Below, in pieces: positions 1 to 7,939 of a stretch of 17,207 bases of DNA (position 1 is the stretch's first letter; each line of letters begins with the position of its first letter). A model generated the notes under the pieces. It was not told where the DNA came from. It saw only the letters and a program-made list of their open reading frames with translations, and ran no database searches. A program made the position numbers and the translations under genes. The stretch is from CAXTKD01 sp964244885 (GTDB lineage: Bacteria > Pseudomonadota > Alphaproteobacteria > Sphingomonadales > Sphingomonadaceae), in assembly GCA_964244885.1 (NCBI GenBank), contig CAXTKD010000023.1, positions 1 to 17,207 of the forward strand, in the 5' to 3' direction.

Positions 1-792
1 CGTGTCGCCCATGTTGCCGAACACCATCGCCTGGACGTTGACCGCGGTGCCCCAGCCGTCCGGGATGTCGTTCAAGCGCCGGTAGACCTTGGCGCGCTCC
101 GACTTCCACGATCCGAACACCGCGCCGACCGCGCCCCAGAGCTGGTCGTGCGGGTTCTGCGGGAAGGGGTGGCCAAGCTCCTCGGCGACCTTTTCCTTGT
201 AGGTGGCGACGAGGCCCTTCCAGTCGTCGGCGCCAAGCTCGGTGTCGAGCGACACGCCGCGATCCTCCTTCAGGATCTCGAGCGCCTCCTCGAAGATATA
301 ATGATCGAGGCCGAGGACGACGTCCGAGTACATCTGGACGAAGCGGCGATAGCTGTCCCACGCGAAGCGCGGGTCGCCGGAGGCGGCGGCGAGTCCCTCG
401 ACGGTGTCGTCGTTGAGGCCGAGGTTGAGCACGGTGTCCATCATCCCCGGCATCGACACGCGCGCGCCGGAGCGGACCGAGACGAGCAGCGGATCGGACG
501 CATCGCCGAATTTCTTCCCCGTTACCGCCTCGATATGCTGGAGACCGACCGCGACCTGATCGTGCAGCGACTGCGGGAATGTCTCGCCGAGCACATAATA
601 ATGGTCGCACATCGCGGTGGTGATGGTGAAGCCCGGCGGCACCGGCAGGCCGATGCTCGCCATCTCGGCGAGGTTGGCGCCCTTGCCGCCGAGCAGCTCC
701 TTCATCCCCGCCTTGCCATCGGAGGTGCCGCCGCCGAAGCGGTAGACCCACTGGCAGTCGGTTGTGGTGCTGTCGGAAAGCTTGGTCGCCAA
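1..792 (-). CDS. ppdK: Pyruvate, phosphate dikinase, N-terminal part (3' end outside window)
   Basis: Interconverts pyruvate, ATP and phosphate with phosphoenolpyruvate, AMP and diphosphate in the cytoplasm. The 264 codons present cover the N-terminal nucleotide-binding (PPDK_N, ATP-grasp-like) region: VYRFGGG near residue 19, GGKGANLAEM at about 35-44, and the family signature MPGMMDTVLNLGLN from about residue 114. The C-terminal phosphohistidine and PEP-binding domains lie beyond base 1. I chose the TTG at 792 because AGGGG stands 7 bases upstream of it. An in-frame ATG at 816 exists, but it lies inside the arm of the intergenic inverted repeat and has no Shine-Dalgarno sequence of its own. 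The gene follows glyS on the same strand, an order I recall as common in alphaproteobacteria. The family call is secure; the start is moderately so. Confidence 0.95.
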   Translation of the reverse strand, partial: MATKLSDSTTTDCQWVYRFGGGTSDGKAGMKELLGGKGANLAEMASIGLPVPPGFTITTAMCDHYYVLGETFPQSLHDQVAVGLQHIEAVTGKKFGDASDPLLVSVRSGARVSMPGMMDTVLNLGLNDDTVEGLAAASGDPRFAWDSYRRFVQMYSDVVLGLDHYIFEEALEILKEDRGVSLDTELGADDWKGLVATYKEKVAEELGHPFPQNPHDQLWGAVGAVFGSWKSERAKVYRRLNDIPDGWGTAVNVQAMVFGNMGDT

Positions 793-810
793 CGTCTTAC
801 CCCTATCAAC

Positions 811-878
811 CGTCATCCCGGCGAAAGCCGGGACCCAGTCGGACGGCCCGCTGGGTCCCGGCTTTCGCCGGGATGACG
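811..878. repeat. Perfect 28-bp inverted repeat between glyS and ppdK
   Basis: Arms at 811-838 and 851-878 are exact reverse complements (outer bases CGTCATCCCGGCGAAAGCC, continuing through GGGACCCAG), with a 12-base loop. It lies 46 bases after the glyS stop and 18 bases before the TTG start chosen for ppdK. In RNA it would form a very stable stem on either strand. The arm matches a dispersed intergenic repeat that I recall as frequent in sphingomonad genomes, probably a non-autonomous REP/MITE-like element. There is no T-tract, so a simple intrinsic terminator is less likely than a processing or attenuating hairpin. Confidence 0.9.
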
Positions 879-924
879 GGCCGATGCTTACTTCCTCGCC
901 TCGCCGCCGCGCAACGAAGTTATT

Positions 925-3159
925 CTAGCCCTCGATCTTCGAAAAGTCCGCCACCGCATGGACCGCCTCGCGGATGCGGTTGAGCAGGTTGAGGCGGTTT
1001 ATCCGCACTTCGGCCTGCGCGTCGTTCACGGTGACGTGGTTGAAGAACGCATCGACCGCCGGGCGCAGGCGGGAGAGCGCCGCCATCGCGCTCGCGAAAT
1101 CCTCGGTCTCGACCGCCAGCCCCGCCTCCGCCCGCACGCTCTCGACCGCCCGCGCCAGCTCGATCTCCTGCGGGATGGTCAGCAGCACCGGATCGACCAC
1201 GGCGTCATACGCCCGCCCGTCCTTCTTCTCCTCGATCCGCAGGATGTTGGTCGCCCGCTTGTACCCGGCGAGGAGGTTGGCGCCGTCGTCGGTGCCGATG
1301 AACTCCTGAAGCGCCTTAACGCGGGCGAGCAGCCGAACGAGATCGTCCTCGCCGCCGAGTGCGAACACCGCGTCGATCAGATCGTGGCGGACACCGGCTT
1401 CGCGTTGTTGGACCTTTAGGCGGTCGGCGAAGAATGTAAGTGCGTCGGTCGCAGCGGCGCTTACTTCCTGCCAAGCCGACTCCCCGAACGCTGGATCGTT
1501 GATCTTAGGCATGACCACAGCATCCCTGTAGTCCTCAATCACGCTCTCTTCGGTCGCAAGACCAGCGTTTGAGAGAGCCTTTGCGATCGCATCAGCATGT
1601 CGTCGTTCAGCGCCGCCCTTGTTAATCGCAAGAGCGGCCCGACCGGCCTCCATAAGGACGCTGTTCAATGAAAGGCGGAGGTTATTGGCAATGATGATCG
1701 ATATGATCGAAATCGCAGCCCGGCGTAGAGCGAAAGGATCTTTAGAGCCGGTGGGCCGCTCGTCGATCACAAAGAATGCCATCAGCGTGTCGAGCTTGTC
1801 GGCTAATGACACCGCCACCGTGACCGAACTCGTTGGCACATCATCGCTCTGCCCGCTGGGCTTGTAGTGGTCTCGAACGGCCTCAGCGATAGCCGCAGGA
1901 AGTCCCTGTGCTTGGGCGTAATATCCACCCATGACCCCCTGCAACTCGGGGAATTCGCCAACCATCCCTGTTACGAGGTCGGCTTTTGCTAGAATTGCGG
2001 CATTTTCAGCTGCGTCGGCGTCGCACGCGGGAATAAGATCAGCCAAATAACGGGCAAGTTTTGCGATGCGATCCGCCTTATTTGCAACCGTTCCTAACCT
2101 CTCATGGAATACGATAGCGCCGAGCTTTGGCAAATAGCTCTCAAGCGGCTGCTTCCTGTCCTGGTCCCAGAAGAACTTCGCATCGCTCAGCCGGGCCGCC
2201 AGCACCTTCTGGTTGCCGGCGACGATCGCCTTGCCGCCGTCGCTCGCGGTGATGTTGGCGACGCAGATGAAGTTCGGGGCGAGGCCGTCGCTCCCCGGCT
2301 TGCGCAGCGCGAAATATTTCTGGTTGGCGCGCATGGTGAGCTGGATCACCTCGGGCGGCACGTCGAGGAAGGCGGGGTCGAAGCTCCCAAGCAGCGGCAC
2401 CGGCCATTCGGTGAGGCCGGCGTTCTCTACAGCCAAGCCTTCGTCGTCGATCAGCTCCAGCCCCGCCTCGGCGGCGAGGCGGGCGGCGTGGTCGGCGATG
2501 ATCGACTGGCGCTCCAGCGGGTCGACGATGACGTGCGCGGCACGGAGCGTCGCGGCATAGGCGGCGGGGGTGGCGATCTCGACCGCGCCGTCGTGGAGGA
2601 AGCGGTGGCCGCGGGTCGTGCGGCCCGAGGTGACGCCGGCGACGGCCAGCGGCACCACCGCGTCGTCGAGCAGCGCGGTGATCGACTGCAGCGGGCGCAC
2701 CCAGCGGAAGGAGCCTTCGTCCGCCGACGCCTCGCCCCAGCGCATCGACTTCGGCCAGGCGAAGCCGGTGACGAGCGCGGGCACGATCTCGGCGAGCATC
2801 CCGGCGGTCGGGCGGCCGGCGCGCTCGATCACGGCGTAGAGGAAGCGGCCCTTGGGGTCGTCGCGTTCTTCGAGCTGCTCGCGGCTGAGCCCGGTGGATT
2901 TGAGGAACCCCTCGATCGCCTGCGGCGGCGCGTCGGCGCGCGGGCCGCGGCGCTCCTCGCTGACCGCCGCCGTCGCGTCCGGCAGGCCGTGCGCGAGGAG
3001 GGCCAAGCGGCGCGGCGTGACGAACACGTCGATGCGCTGGGCCTCGAGGCCCGCGGTGCCGAGCGCGGTGGCGAAGCCCTGGCGCAGGTCCTCGGCGGCG
3101 CGGCGCTGCATGCGCGCGGGGATTTCCTCGGAGAAGAGTTCGAGGAGGAAGTCAGCCAT
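925..3159 (-). CDS. glyS: Glycyl-tRNA synthetase beta subunit
   Basis: Beta chain of the bacterial alpha2beta2 glycyl-tRNA synthetase; it binds tRNA(Gly) and is needed for aminoacylation with GlyQ. At 744 codons it is slightly longer than the usual 690 or so. Visible family motifs are SEEIPARM at 10-17, VTPRRLALL at 47-55, GEFPELQGVMGGYYA at 401-415, ADKLDTL near 452, DPFALRR at 474-480, and a C-terminal DALR-type anticodon-binding region. Its ATG overlaps the end of glyQ by 8 bases, so the two are translationally coupled. The oddity is composition: residues about 334-585 are encoded by DNA of roughly 50-58% GC with many A/T-ending codons, whereas both flanks are 70-80% GC. The frame is unbroken and conserved motifs fall inside the block, so the gene looks functional. 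Confidence 0.97.
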   Translation of the reverse strand: MADFLLELFSEEIPARMQRRAAEDLRQGFATALGTAGLEAQRIDVFVTPRRLALLAHGLPDATAAVSEERRGPRADAPPQAIEGFLKSTGLSREQLEERDDPKGRFLYAVIERAGRPTAGMLAEIVPALVTGFAWPKSMRWGEASADEGSFRWVRPLQSITALLDDAVVPLAVAGVTSGRTTRGHRFLHDGAVEIATPAAYAATLRAAHVIVDPLERQSIIADHAARLAAEAGLELIDDEGLAVENAGLTEWPVPLLGSFDPAFLDVPPEVIQLTMRANQKYFALRKPGSDGLAPNFICVANITASDGGKAIVAGNQKVLAARLSDAKFFWDQDRKQPLESYLPKLGAIVFHERLGTVANKADRIAKLARYLADLIPACDADAAENAAILAKADLVTGMVGEFPELQGVMGGYYAQAQGLPAAIAEAVRDHYKPSGQSDDVPTSSVTVAVSLADKLDTLMAFFVIDERPTGSKDPFALRRAAISIISIIIANNLRLSLNSVLMEAGRAALAINKGGAERRHADAIAKALSNAGLATEESVIEDYRDAVVMPKINDPAFGESAWQEVSAAATDALTFFADRLKVQQREAGVRHDLIDAVFALGGEDDLVRLLARVKALQEFIGTDDGANLLAGYKRATNILRIEEKKDGRAYDAVVDPVLLTIPQEIELARAVESVRAEAGLAVETEDFASAMAALSRLRPAVDAFFNHVTVNDAQAEVRINRLNLLNRIREAVHAVADFSKIEG
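1405..2160. other. Low-GC block inside glyS (probable recombination mosaic)
   Basis: Hand counts of 60-base lines give 29/60 G+C for 1681-1740 and for 2041-2100, 32/60 for 1501-1560 and 34/60 for 1981-2040, against 42/60 for 1141-1200 and 48/60 for 2461-2520. On the coding strand the block uses AAA, GTT, GCA, CTT, ATT and TTG freely, while the flanks end almost every codon in G or C. The change is abrupt near 2160 and more gradual near 1400-1500. This is seen directly; replacement by homologous recombination is inference. Boundaries are approximate to about 40 bases. Confidence 0.75.
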
Positions 3160-4021
3160 TGGCCGCGCTCCACCCGTTCACCGCCATCCAGCCCTCGCAG
3201 CAGCCTTTCGCCAGCTCCCGCACCCGCCCGATATAGGCTTGCCGCTCGGCGACCGAGATGACGCCGCGCGCATTGAGCAGGTTGAAGATGTGGCTGGCCT
3301 TGATCGTCTGGTCGTAGGCGGGAAGCGGCAGCTTCTGGTCGAGGAGGGCGCGGCACTCGGCCTGCGCCTCGCCGAACTGGCGGAACAGCACCTCGGTGTT
3401 GGCATGTTCGAAATTATAGGCGGAGAACTGCTTCTCGTTCTCCAGAAAGACGTCGCCGTAGCTGACGCCCGCATCGTTGTAGGCGAGGTCGTAGACGCTA
3501 TCGACGCCCTGGATGTAGGTCGCCAGCCGCTCCAGCCCGTAGGTGATCTCGCCCGAGACCGGCCGGCACTCAATGCCGCCGACCTGCTGGAAATAGGTGA
3601 ACTGGGTCACCTCCATGCCGTCGCACCACACCTCCCAGCCGAGACCCCAGGCGCCGAGGGTCGGGCTCTCCCAATCGTCCTCGACGAAGCGGATGTCGTG
3701 CTTGGCGGTGTCGATGCCGATGGCGCGAAGGCTGCCGAGATAGAGGTCGAGGATGTCGTCGGGCGAGGGCTTCAGGATGACCTGGAACTGGTAATAATGC
3801 TGCAGCCGGTTGGGGTTCTCGCCATAGCGGCCGTCGCCCGGCCGGCGCGACGGCTGGACGTAGGCGGCACGCCACGGCTTCGGGCCCAATGCGCGGAGCG
3901 TCGTCGCGGGGTGGAAGGTGCCGGCGCCCATCTCGACGTCATAGGGCTGCAGCACGACGCAGCCCTCCCTGGCCCAATAGGCCTGGAGCGTCAGGATCAT
4001 CGACTGGAACGACAGCGGCAA
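3152..4021 (-). CDS. glyQ: Glycyl-tRNA synthetase alpha subunit
   Basis: Catalytic class II chain that activates glycine and, with GlyS, charges tRNA(Gly). It matches the family along its whole length: QPYDVEMGAGTFHP early on, the motif 2 region RRPGDGRYGENPNR at about 59-72 followed by LQHYYQFQV, HDIRFVEDDWESPTLGAWG, and motif 3 GEITYGLERLATY. I chose the TTG at 4021 (first residues MPLSFQSMILTL), giving 289 residues, because AAAGG lies about 6 bases upstream and the family normally starts here. An in-frame ATG at 4075 would add 18 proline/arginine-rich residues that do not look like the family. The gene is first of the glyQ-glyS pair and divergent from the TraB-like gene, leaving 104 bases between the starts for both promoters. 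Confidence 0.96.
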   Translation of the reverse strand: MPLSFQSMILTLQAYWAREGCVVLQPYDVEMGAGTFHPATTLRALGPKPWRAAYVQPSRRPGDGRYGENPNRLQHYYQFQVILKPSPDDILDLYLGSLRAIGIDTAKHDIRFVEDDWESPTLGAWGLGWEVWCDGMEVTQFTYFQQVGGIECRPVSGEITYGLERLATYIQGVDSVYDLAYNDAGVSYGDVFLENEKQFSAYNFEHANTEVLFRQFGEAQAECRALLDQKLPLPAYDQTIKASHIFNLLNARGVISVAERQAYIGRVRELAKGCCEGWMAVNGWSAANG

Positions 4022-4125
4022 GGCGGGCCTTTCGGAAGCTGGCGGGGGTCTACCCGTCGCGCCGGGCGCGGGCAAGTTGGCGAGAGCCCGATGACTTCCT
4101 CCGCCGGACGCCCTACATCGGCGGC

Positions 4126-4986
4126 ATGTTGAAACGCCTGTTCGCCACGCTCTTCCTGTTCCTGCTGCCGACGACCGCCGCCGAGGCCAAGGGACCGGCG
4201 CTGTGGGCGGTGAAGAGCGGGGAGACGACGGTCTATCTGTTCGGAACGATCCACATGCTGCCGAAAGGCATCGAGTGGCTGAGCGGCGCCCCCGCCGACG
4301 CGCTCGCCAAGTCCGATACCCTGGTGACCGAGCTGGTGCTGCCCGACCCCAAGGCGGCGGCGATCACGATGATGGCGGCGGGCGTCTCCGACACCGTGCC
4401 GCCGCTCGCCAGCCGCGTGCCGCCGGCCGACGCGCCAGCGCTCAACGACGCGGTGAAGGCGTCGGGACTGCCGGTCGAGGTGTTCGACCATATGAAGACG
4501 TGGATGGCGGCGATCACGCTCACCAACACCGCGCTCAGCAAGATGGACTTTGCCGCCGCGGAAGGCGTCGAGGCGCGGCTGGAGATCGCTGCCGCCGGCA
4601 AGAAGCGCCTCGGGCTGGAGACGATCGGCCAGCAGATCGGCGTGTTCGAGACGATGCCGGAGGCCGACCAGCGCGCCTTGCTGTCGGCGACAGTCAGCGA
4701 GCTGCCGTCGCTCGGCGCGCAGGCCAACTCGCTCGTTGGCCTCTGGACCGGCGGCGACACGGGCAAGCTCGCGACCGCGCTCAACGACAACCTCAAGGAA
4801 ACGCCACGCCTCGCCAAGGTTCTGCTGACCGACCGCAACGCCCGCTGGGCCGAGTGGATTGCCAACCGCATGACAACGCCGGGCACGGTGTTCGTCGCGG
4901 TCGGCGCGGGTCATCTCGCGGGGCCGGACAGCGTGCAGGCGATGCTTGAGAAGAAGGGCCTGAAGGCCGTCCGCGTCGACAGCTAG
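4126..4986 (+). CDS. Exported TraB/GumN family protein
   Basis: A 286-residue protein with a clear signal peptide (MLKRLFATLFLFLLPTTAAEA, cleavage probably after about residue 21), so it should act in the periplasm or be anchored at the membrane. The family signature GTIHML is at 40-45 and the C-terminal GAGHLAG motif at about 260-266, as in TraB/PrgY/GumN proteins (TraB fold, related to TIKI-type metalloproteases). The His in each motif and Glu residues between them could bind metal. Bacterial members have no well-established substrate. The start is set by the signal peptide; the open frame continues upstream across the glyQ promoter region without a good start. It is divergent from glyQ and followed by a short hairpin. 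Confidence 0.88.
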   Translation: MLKRLFATLFLFLLPTTAAEAKGPALWAVKSGETTVYLFGTIHMLPKGIEWLSGAPADALAKSDTLVTELVLPDPKAAAITMMAAGVSDTVPPLASRVPPADAPALNDAVKASGLPVEVFDHMKTWMAAITLTNTALSKMDFAAAEGVEARLEIAAAGKKRLGLETIGQQIGVFETMPEADQRALLSATVSELPSLGAQANSLVGLWTGGDTGKLATALNDNLKETPRLAKVLLTDRNARWAEWIANRMTTPGTVFVAVGAGHLAGPDSVQAMLEKKGLKAVRVDS

Positions 4987-5005
4987 GGCACTTAACCCCA
5001 ACCCC

Positions 5006-5026
5006 CGTCATCCCGCCGGGATGACG
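5006..5026. repeat. Shortened copy of the sphingomonad-type inverted repeat; likely hairpin after the TraB-like gene
   Basis: CGTCATCCCG and CGGGATGACG face each other around a single C, forming a 9-bp stem with a GCC loop. These are exactly the outer ends of the 28-bp arms at 811-878, with the inner part missing. It lies 19 bases after the stop of the TraB-like gene and probably acts as an RNA 3' end. No T-tract follows. Confidence 0.75.
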
Positions 5027-5370
5027 ATGGACCAAGGCTGCCTACGATGCTGTCATCTAACGCTAACTTGTCTCCTGATTGAGGTCCGATGTTCGCCCTC
5101 GTTGGGGCCACTCATGCAGCCGACTCCCTACAAGCGTCATCGCTTCCTCAACTTCACCGCCCACGACGATGTACCCCGCCTTGTGCCTGACGCCGACACG
5201 AGCAGAGGGCGGCGCAGCGCCGTATGGACGATCGCCGAGGATCGGGCGCAGCATCTCTTGCAGACGCGCTGAGGGGCCTCGAAGAGCGAATGTCCGGCTC
5301 CGCAAAACACGCCAGTGCGGTATATTGCCGGCAAAGCGGAAGTAGGGAACAGCATTCGGGGGGGCGACGG
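5027..5370. other. Intergenic stretch with no convincing gene
   Basis: Open frames exist on both strands, but none has a family resemblance I can name, and they run into the GH92 gene in other frames. The composition is more mixed than in neighbouring genes. A TATATT at 5321-5326 could serve as a -10 box for the downstream gene, but no good -35 lies at the right distance. A run of seven G at 5358-5364 ends 6 bases before the GH92 start and probably works as its ribosome binding site. The stretch may contain remnants of a decayed gene; I cannot identify one. Confidence 0.5.
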
Positions 5371-7779
5371 ATGGGCATAGCGAACGACTGGCGGAGCGTG
5401 GCAATCATCCTGCTGCTGCTCGCGGACACTGCGAGCGCGGCCGTGCCGGAGATCGTCGACGACCCGGCGGCCCGCGTGAATCCCTTCATCGGGACCCTCA
5501 ACAGGGGTTCGGGGGTGGTCAACGGGGGCAACGTCTATCCCGGCGCTGTCCTGCCGTTCGGCATGGCCTCGTTCAGCCCGCAGCAGACGCCGCTGCCGGG
5601 CAAGTCGATGGCGGTGCCGGGCGCTGGCGGATATGACTGGCGTGGCCAGGGCGTTCAGGGATTCAGCCTGACGCATGTGTCGGGCACGGGATGTGCAGGC
5701 GCCGGTGGCGACATCCCGATCATGCCCATCACAACGGACGTCGGCGTTTCGCCGGCATTGCCGGAGGTTGCGACCCGCTACGCCAGCCTGATGCGCCACG
5801 AGGACGAGAGCGCTGCTCCGGGCGCCTACGACCTCAAGCTCGGCAACGGCGTCGCGGTGGCACTCGGCGCGACGCTCCGCACCGGCTATGCGCGAATGAC
5901 CTGGCCAGCGGAGCGGCCGGCCGTGCTTCTCGTACGCACGTCGGACAGCGCACTCGGCAGCAGCGACGCCAGCATTCGCATCGACGCCGCCACGCGCTCG
6001 ATCCACGGCTCGGTCACTTCCGGCAATTTCTGCGGCACGCTCGCGGCTGATCGGCGGAGAAGCTATTACGTGATGTACTTCGTCGCTCAGTTCGATCAGC
6101 CGTTCGAGGTCGGCGGCACGTGGACGGACGGCGTGCTTTCGCCGGGATCGACCAGTGCGCGGGGCGGCACCGGCTACGGCACGCAAGGGGCGCCGCCGGG
6201 CGGCAAGGGTTCCGGTGGATGGATCCGCTTCGATGGCCGCACGGTGAACGCGCGGATCGGGATTTCCTATGTCGACGAAGCTGGCGCGCGGGCGAACCTC
6301 GCGTCCGAGAGCCCGGCGGGCACGACTCTCGAGCAGGTGCGCGCAAAGGCGCACGACGCGTGGAACGCGCGTCTCGGCCAGATCCGGATCGCGGGCGGAT
6401 CGGAGGCGGACCAGACCGTTTTCTACACCGCGCTCTATCACGCGCTGCTTGCCCCGAACCTGCTGAGCGACGCCGACGGGCGCTATCCCGGGATGGACGG
6501 GCGGGTCCATCGCCTCGGGGCCAAGCAGGGAGCGCAGTACGCGAACTTTTCGGGCTGGGACCAGTACCGCACCCACGTGCAGCTCGTGACGCTCCTCGAT
6601 CCCAAGGCGGGGGGCGACTACGCGCAGTCGCTGCTAAACCAGGCCGATCAGAACGGCGGAGTATGGGACCGCTGGACCCACGTGACGGGCGCGACCGGCG
6701 TCATGAACGGCGACCCCTCCACGCTCGCCCTCGCCGCCATCCACGCGTTCGGCGGCAGCGGCTTCGACGTCAAACGCGCCTATGCCTCACTGAAGCGCGC
6801 GGCGACCGTGCCAACTCCCGACGATCTCGGTCACAAGGGTTGCCCCGTGCTCTGCGTCGGACAGCGGCCCGGTCTCGATCGCTGGCTCCGGCTTGGCTAT
6901 CTTCCCGTTGACGCGCCGGGATGGGGCTCGGCGGCCGACACTCTGGAGATGTCGGCGGCGGATTTCGGCTTGGCCGAGCTGGCGCGCGCCGCCGGCGACC
7001 GCGCCGGCGAGCGGCTGTTCCGTCAGCGCTCGGGCAATTGGCGCAACCTGTGGAACCCGGCGGCCGGCGGTGAGGGCTATATTCAGCAGCGTAACGCCGA
7101 CGGCAGCTGGGCGGCCTTCGATCCGGCCTCGGACGATGGTTTCGTGGAAGGCAGCGGTGCCCAGTACCTTTGGATGGTGCCGTTCAACCCCGCCGGGCTG
7201 TTCGACCTCATGGGCGGACGCGAGGTCGCCCTGAAACGTCTCGACAGCTTCTTCCACGATGCCAACGGGCGGCTGGCGGTGACGCGCGCTGGCGACCTCC
7301 ATGCCGAGATGGCGAACGAGCCGTCGATCGCGGCGCCATGGCTCTACAACTTCCTCGGCCAGCCATGGCAGGCGCAGGAGGTGCTCCGCGCGACCATGCG
7401 CGAGCTCTGGACCACCCAGCCCGACGGCCTGCCCGGCAACGACGATCTCGGCACGATGTCGGCCTGGTACGTCTGGACGGCCCTCGGCCTCTACCCCGTC
7501 TATCCCGGCCGGGCGGAACTGATGGTCGCCGGCCCGTTGTTCCCACTGGCGACGATCACCCGGCCAGGCGCGACCCTCACCATCCAGGCCCCCGAAGCCG
7601 CGCCTGGAAGGCCCTATGTCCGGGCTCTCAGGGTGAACGGCCGCCCGAGAACGGCGCCGTGGCTGCCCGCCGATCTCGTGCGGCGCGGCGGCACCATCGA
7701 CGTGAGCCTCACCGGCGAACCCGACCGCGTCTGGGGCAGCCGGCCCGAGGACACGCCGCCATCGTTTGGCCCCCAATAG
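5371..7779 (+). CDS. Exported glycoside hydrolase family 92 protein (alpha-mannosidase family)
   Basis: An 802-residue protein with a signal peptide (residues 1 to about 23, ending ADTASA) and the full set of GH92 landmarks: VNPFIGT at 36-42, GNVYPGAVLPFGM, GFSLTHVSGTGCAGAGGD, FSGWDQYRTH, GVMNGDPSTLALAAIHAFGG, VEGSGAQYLWMVPFN and GNDDLGTMSAWYVWTALGLYP. GH92 enzymes are calcium-dependent exo-acting alpha-mannosidases that invert the anomeric centre. By motif, Glu593 (in VEGSGAQ) is the probable general acid and Asp691/Asp692 (GNDDLG) lie where the general base is found. Having Glu rather than Gln at 593 favours a true mannosidase over a mannose-phosphate-specific enzyme. The ATG at 5371 is set by the signal peptide and the G-rich binding site. 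No sugar transporter or other glycosidase is beside it, so its target glycan is unknown. Confidence 0.93.
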   Translation: MGIANDWRSVAIILLLLADTASAAVPEIVDDPAARVNPFIGTLNRGSGVVNGGNVYPGAVLPFGMASFSPQQTPLPGKSMAVPGAGGYDWRGQGVQGFSLTHVSGTGCAGAGGDIPIMPITTDVGVSPALPEVATRYASLMRHEDESAAPGAYDLKLGNGVAVALGATLRTGYARMTWPAERPAVLLVRTSDSALGSSDASIRIDAATRSIHGSVTSGNFCGTLAADRRRSYYVMYFVAQFDQPFEVGGTWTDGVLSPGSTSARGGTGYGTQGAPPGGKGSGGWIRFDGRTVNARIGISYVDEAGARANLASESPAGTTLEQVRAKAHDAWNARLGQIRIAGGSEADQTVFYTALYHALLAPNLLSDADGRYPGMDGRVHRLGAKQGAQYANFSGWDQYRTHVQLVTLLDPKAGGDYAQSLLNQADQNGGVWDRWTHVTGATGVMNGDPSTLALAAIHAFGGSGFDVKRAYASLKRAATVPTPDDLGHKGCPVLCVGQRPGLDRWLRLGYLPVDAPGWGSAADTLEMSAADFGLAELARAAGDRAGERLFRQRSGNWRNLWNPAAGGEGYIQQRNADGSWAAFDPASDDGFVEGSGAQYLWMVPFNPAGLFDLMGGREVALKRLDSFFHDANGRLAVTRAGDLHAEMANEPSIAAPWLYNFLGQPWQAQEVLRATMRELWTTQPDGLPGNDDLGTMSAWYVWTALGLYPVYPGRAELMVAGPLFPLATITRPGATLTIQAPEAAPGRPYVRALRVNGRPRTAPWLPADLVRRGGTIDVSLTGEPDRVWGSRPEDTPPSFGPQ

Positions 7780-7939
7780 CGGAGCCTCCGGCAACATTGC
7801 GCCTGATCCTGGCGGTGAACATTGGGCCGAACGTGTCACCAGAAGCGCGCGGTCTCATGGCGTCGAACTGCGCTCGGCGAGCAGGTCCTCGATGTTCCGC
7901 ATCAGCACCGCTGAAGCAGCGTAGCGGCGCACGGCCAAG
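7780..7939. other. Convergent spacer with a possible lost-gene tail
   Basis: This separates the plus-strand GH92 gene from the minus-strand DUF917-like gene. No strong terminator hairpin is visible. On the minus strand an open frame runs from inside the 3' end of the DUF917-like gene to a TGA at 7855-7857 and reads like a genuine protein C-terminus (RRYAASAVLMRN, then IEDLLAERSSTP). It has no clear start or binding site and may be the remnant of a gene cut off when the upstream cluster arrived. Confidence 0.4.

Noticed and set aside
1405..2160. glyS as a pseudogene or as interrupted by an inserted element
   Set aside because: The frame is continuous, conserved motifs lie inside the unusual block, and no inverted repeats, duplications or transposase sequence flank it.
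2104..3261. Long plus-strand open frame of 385 codons opposite glyS
   Set aside because: It is the antisense shadow of a high-GC gene; its translation is low-complexity and rich in Gly, Arg and Ala, and glyS on the other strand matches its family throughout.
4022..4075. N-terminal extension of GlyQ to an ATG at 4075
   Set aside because: The 18 added residues are unlike the GlyQ family, and the TTG at 4021 has a good ribosome binding site and gives the normal length.
5137..6576. Minus-strand open frame of 479 codons opposite the GH92 gene
   Set aside because: It has an Arg/His/Ala-rich translation with no domain pattern, and the plus strand encodes a complete GH92 protein with a signal peptide.
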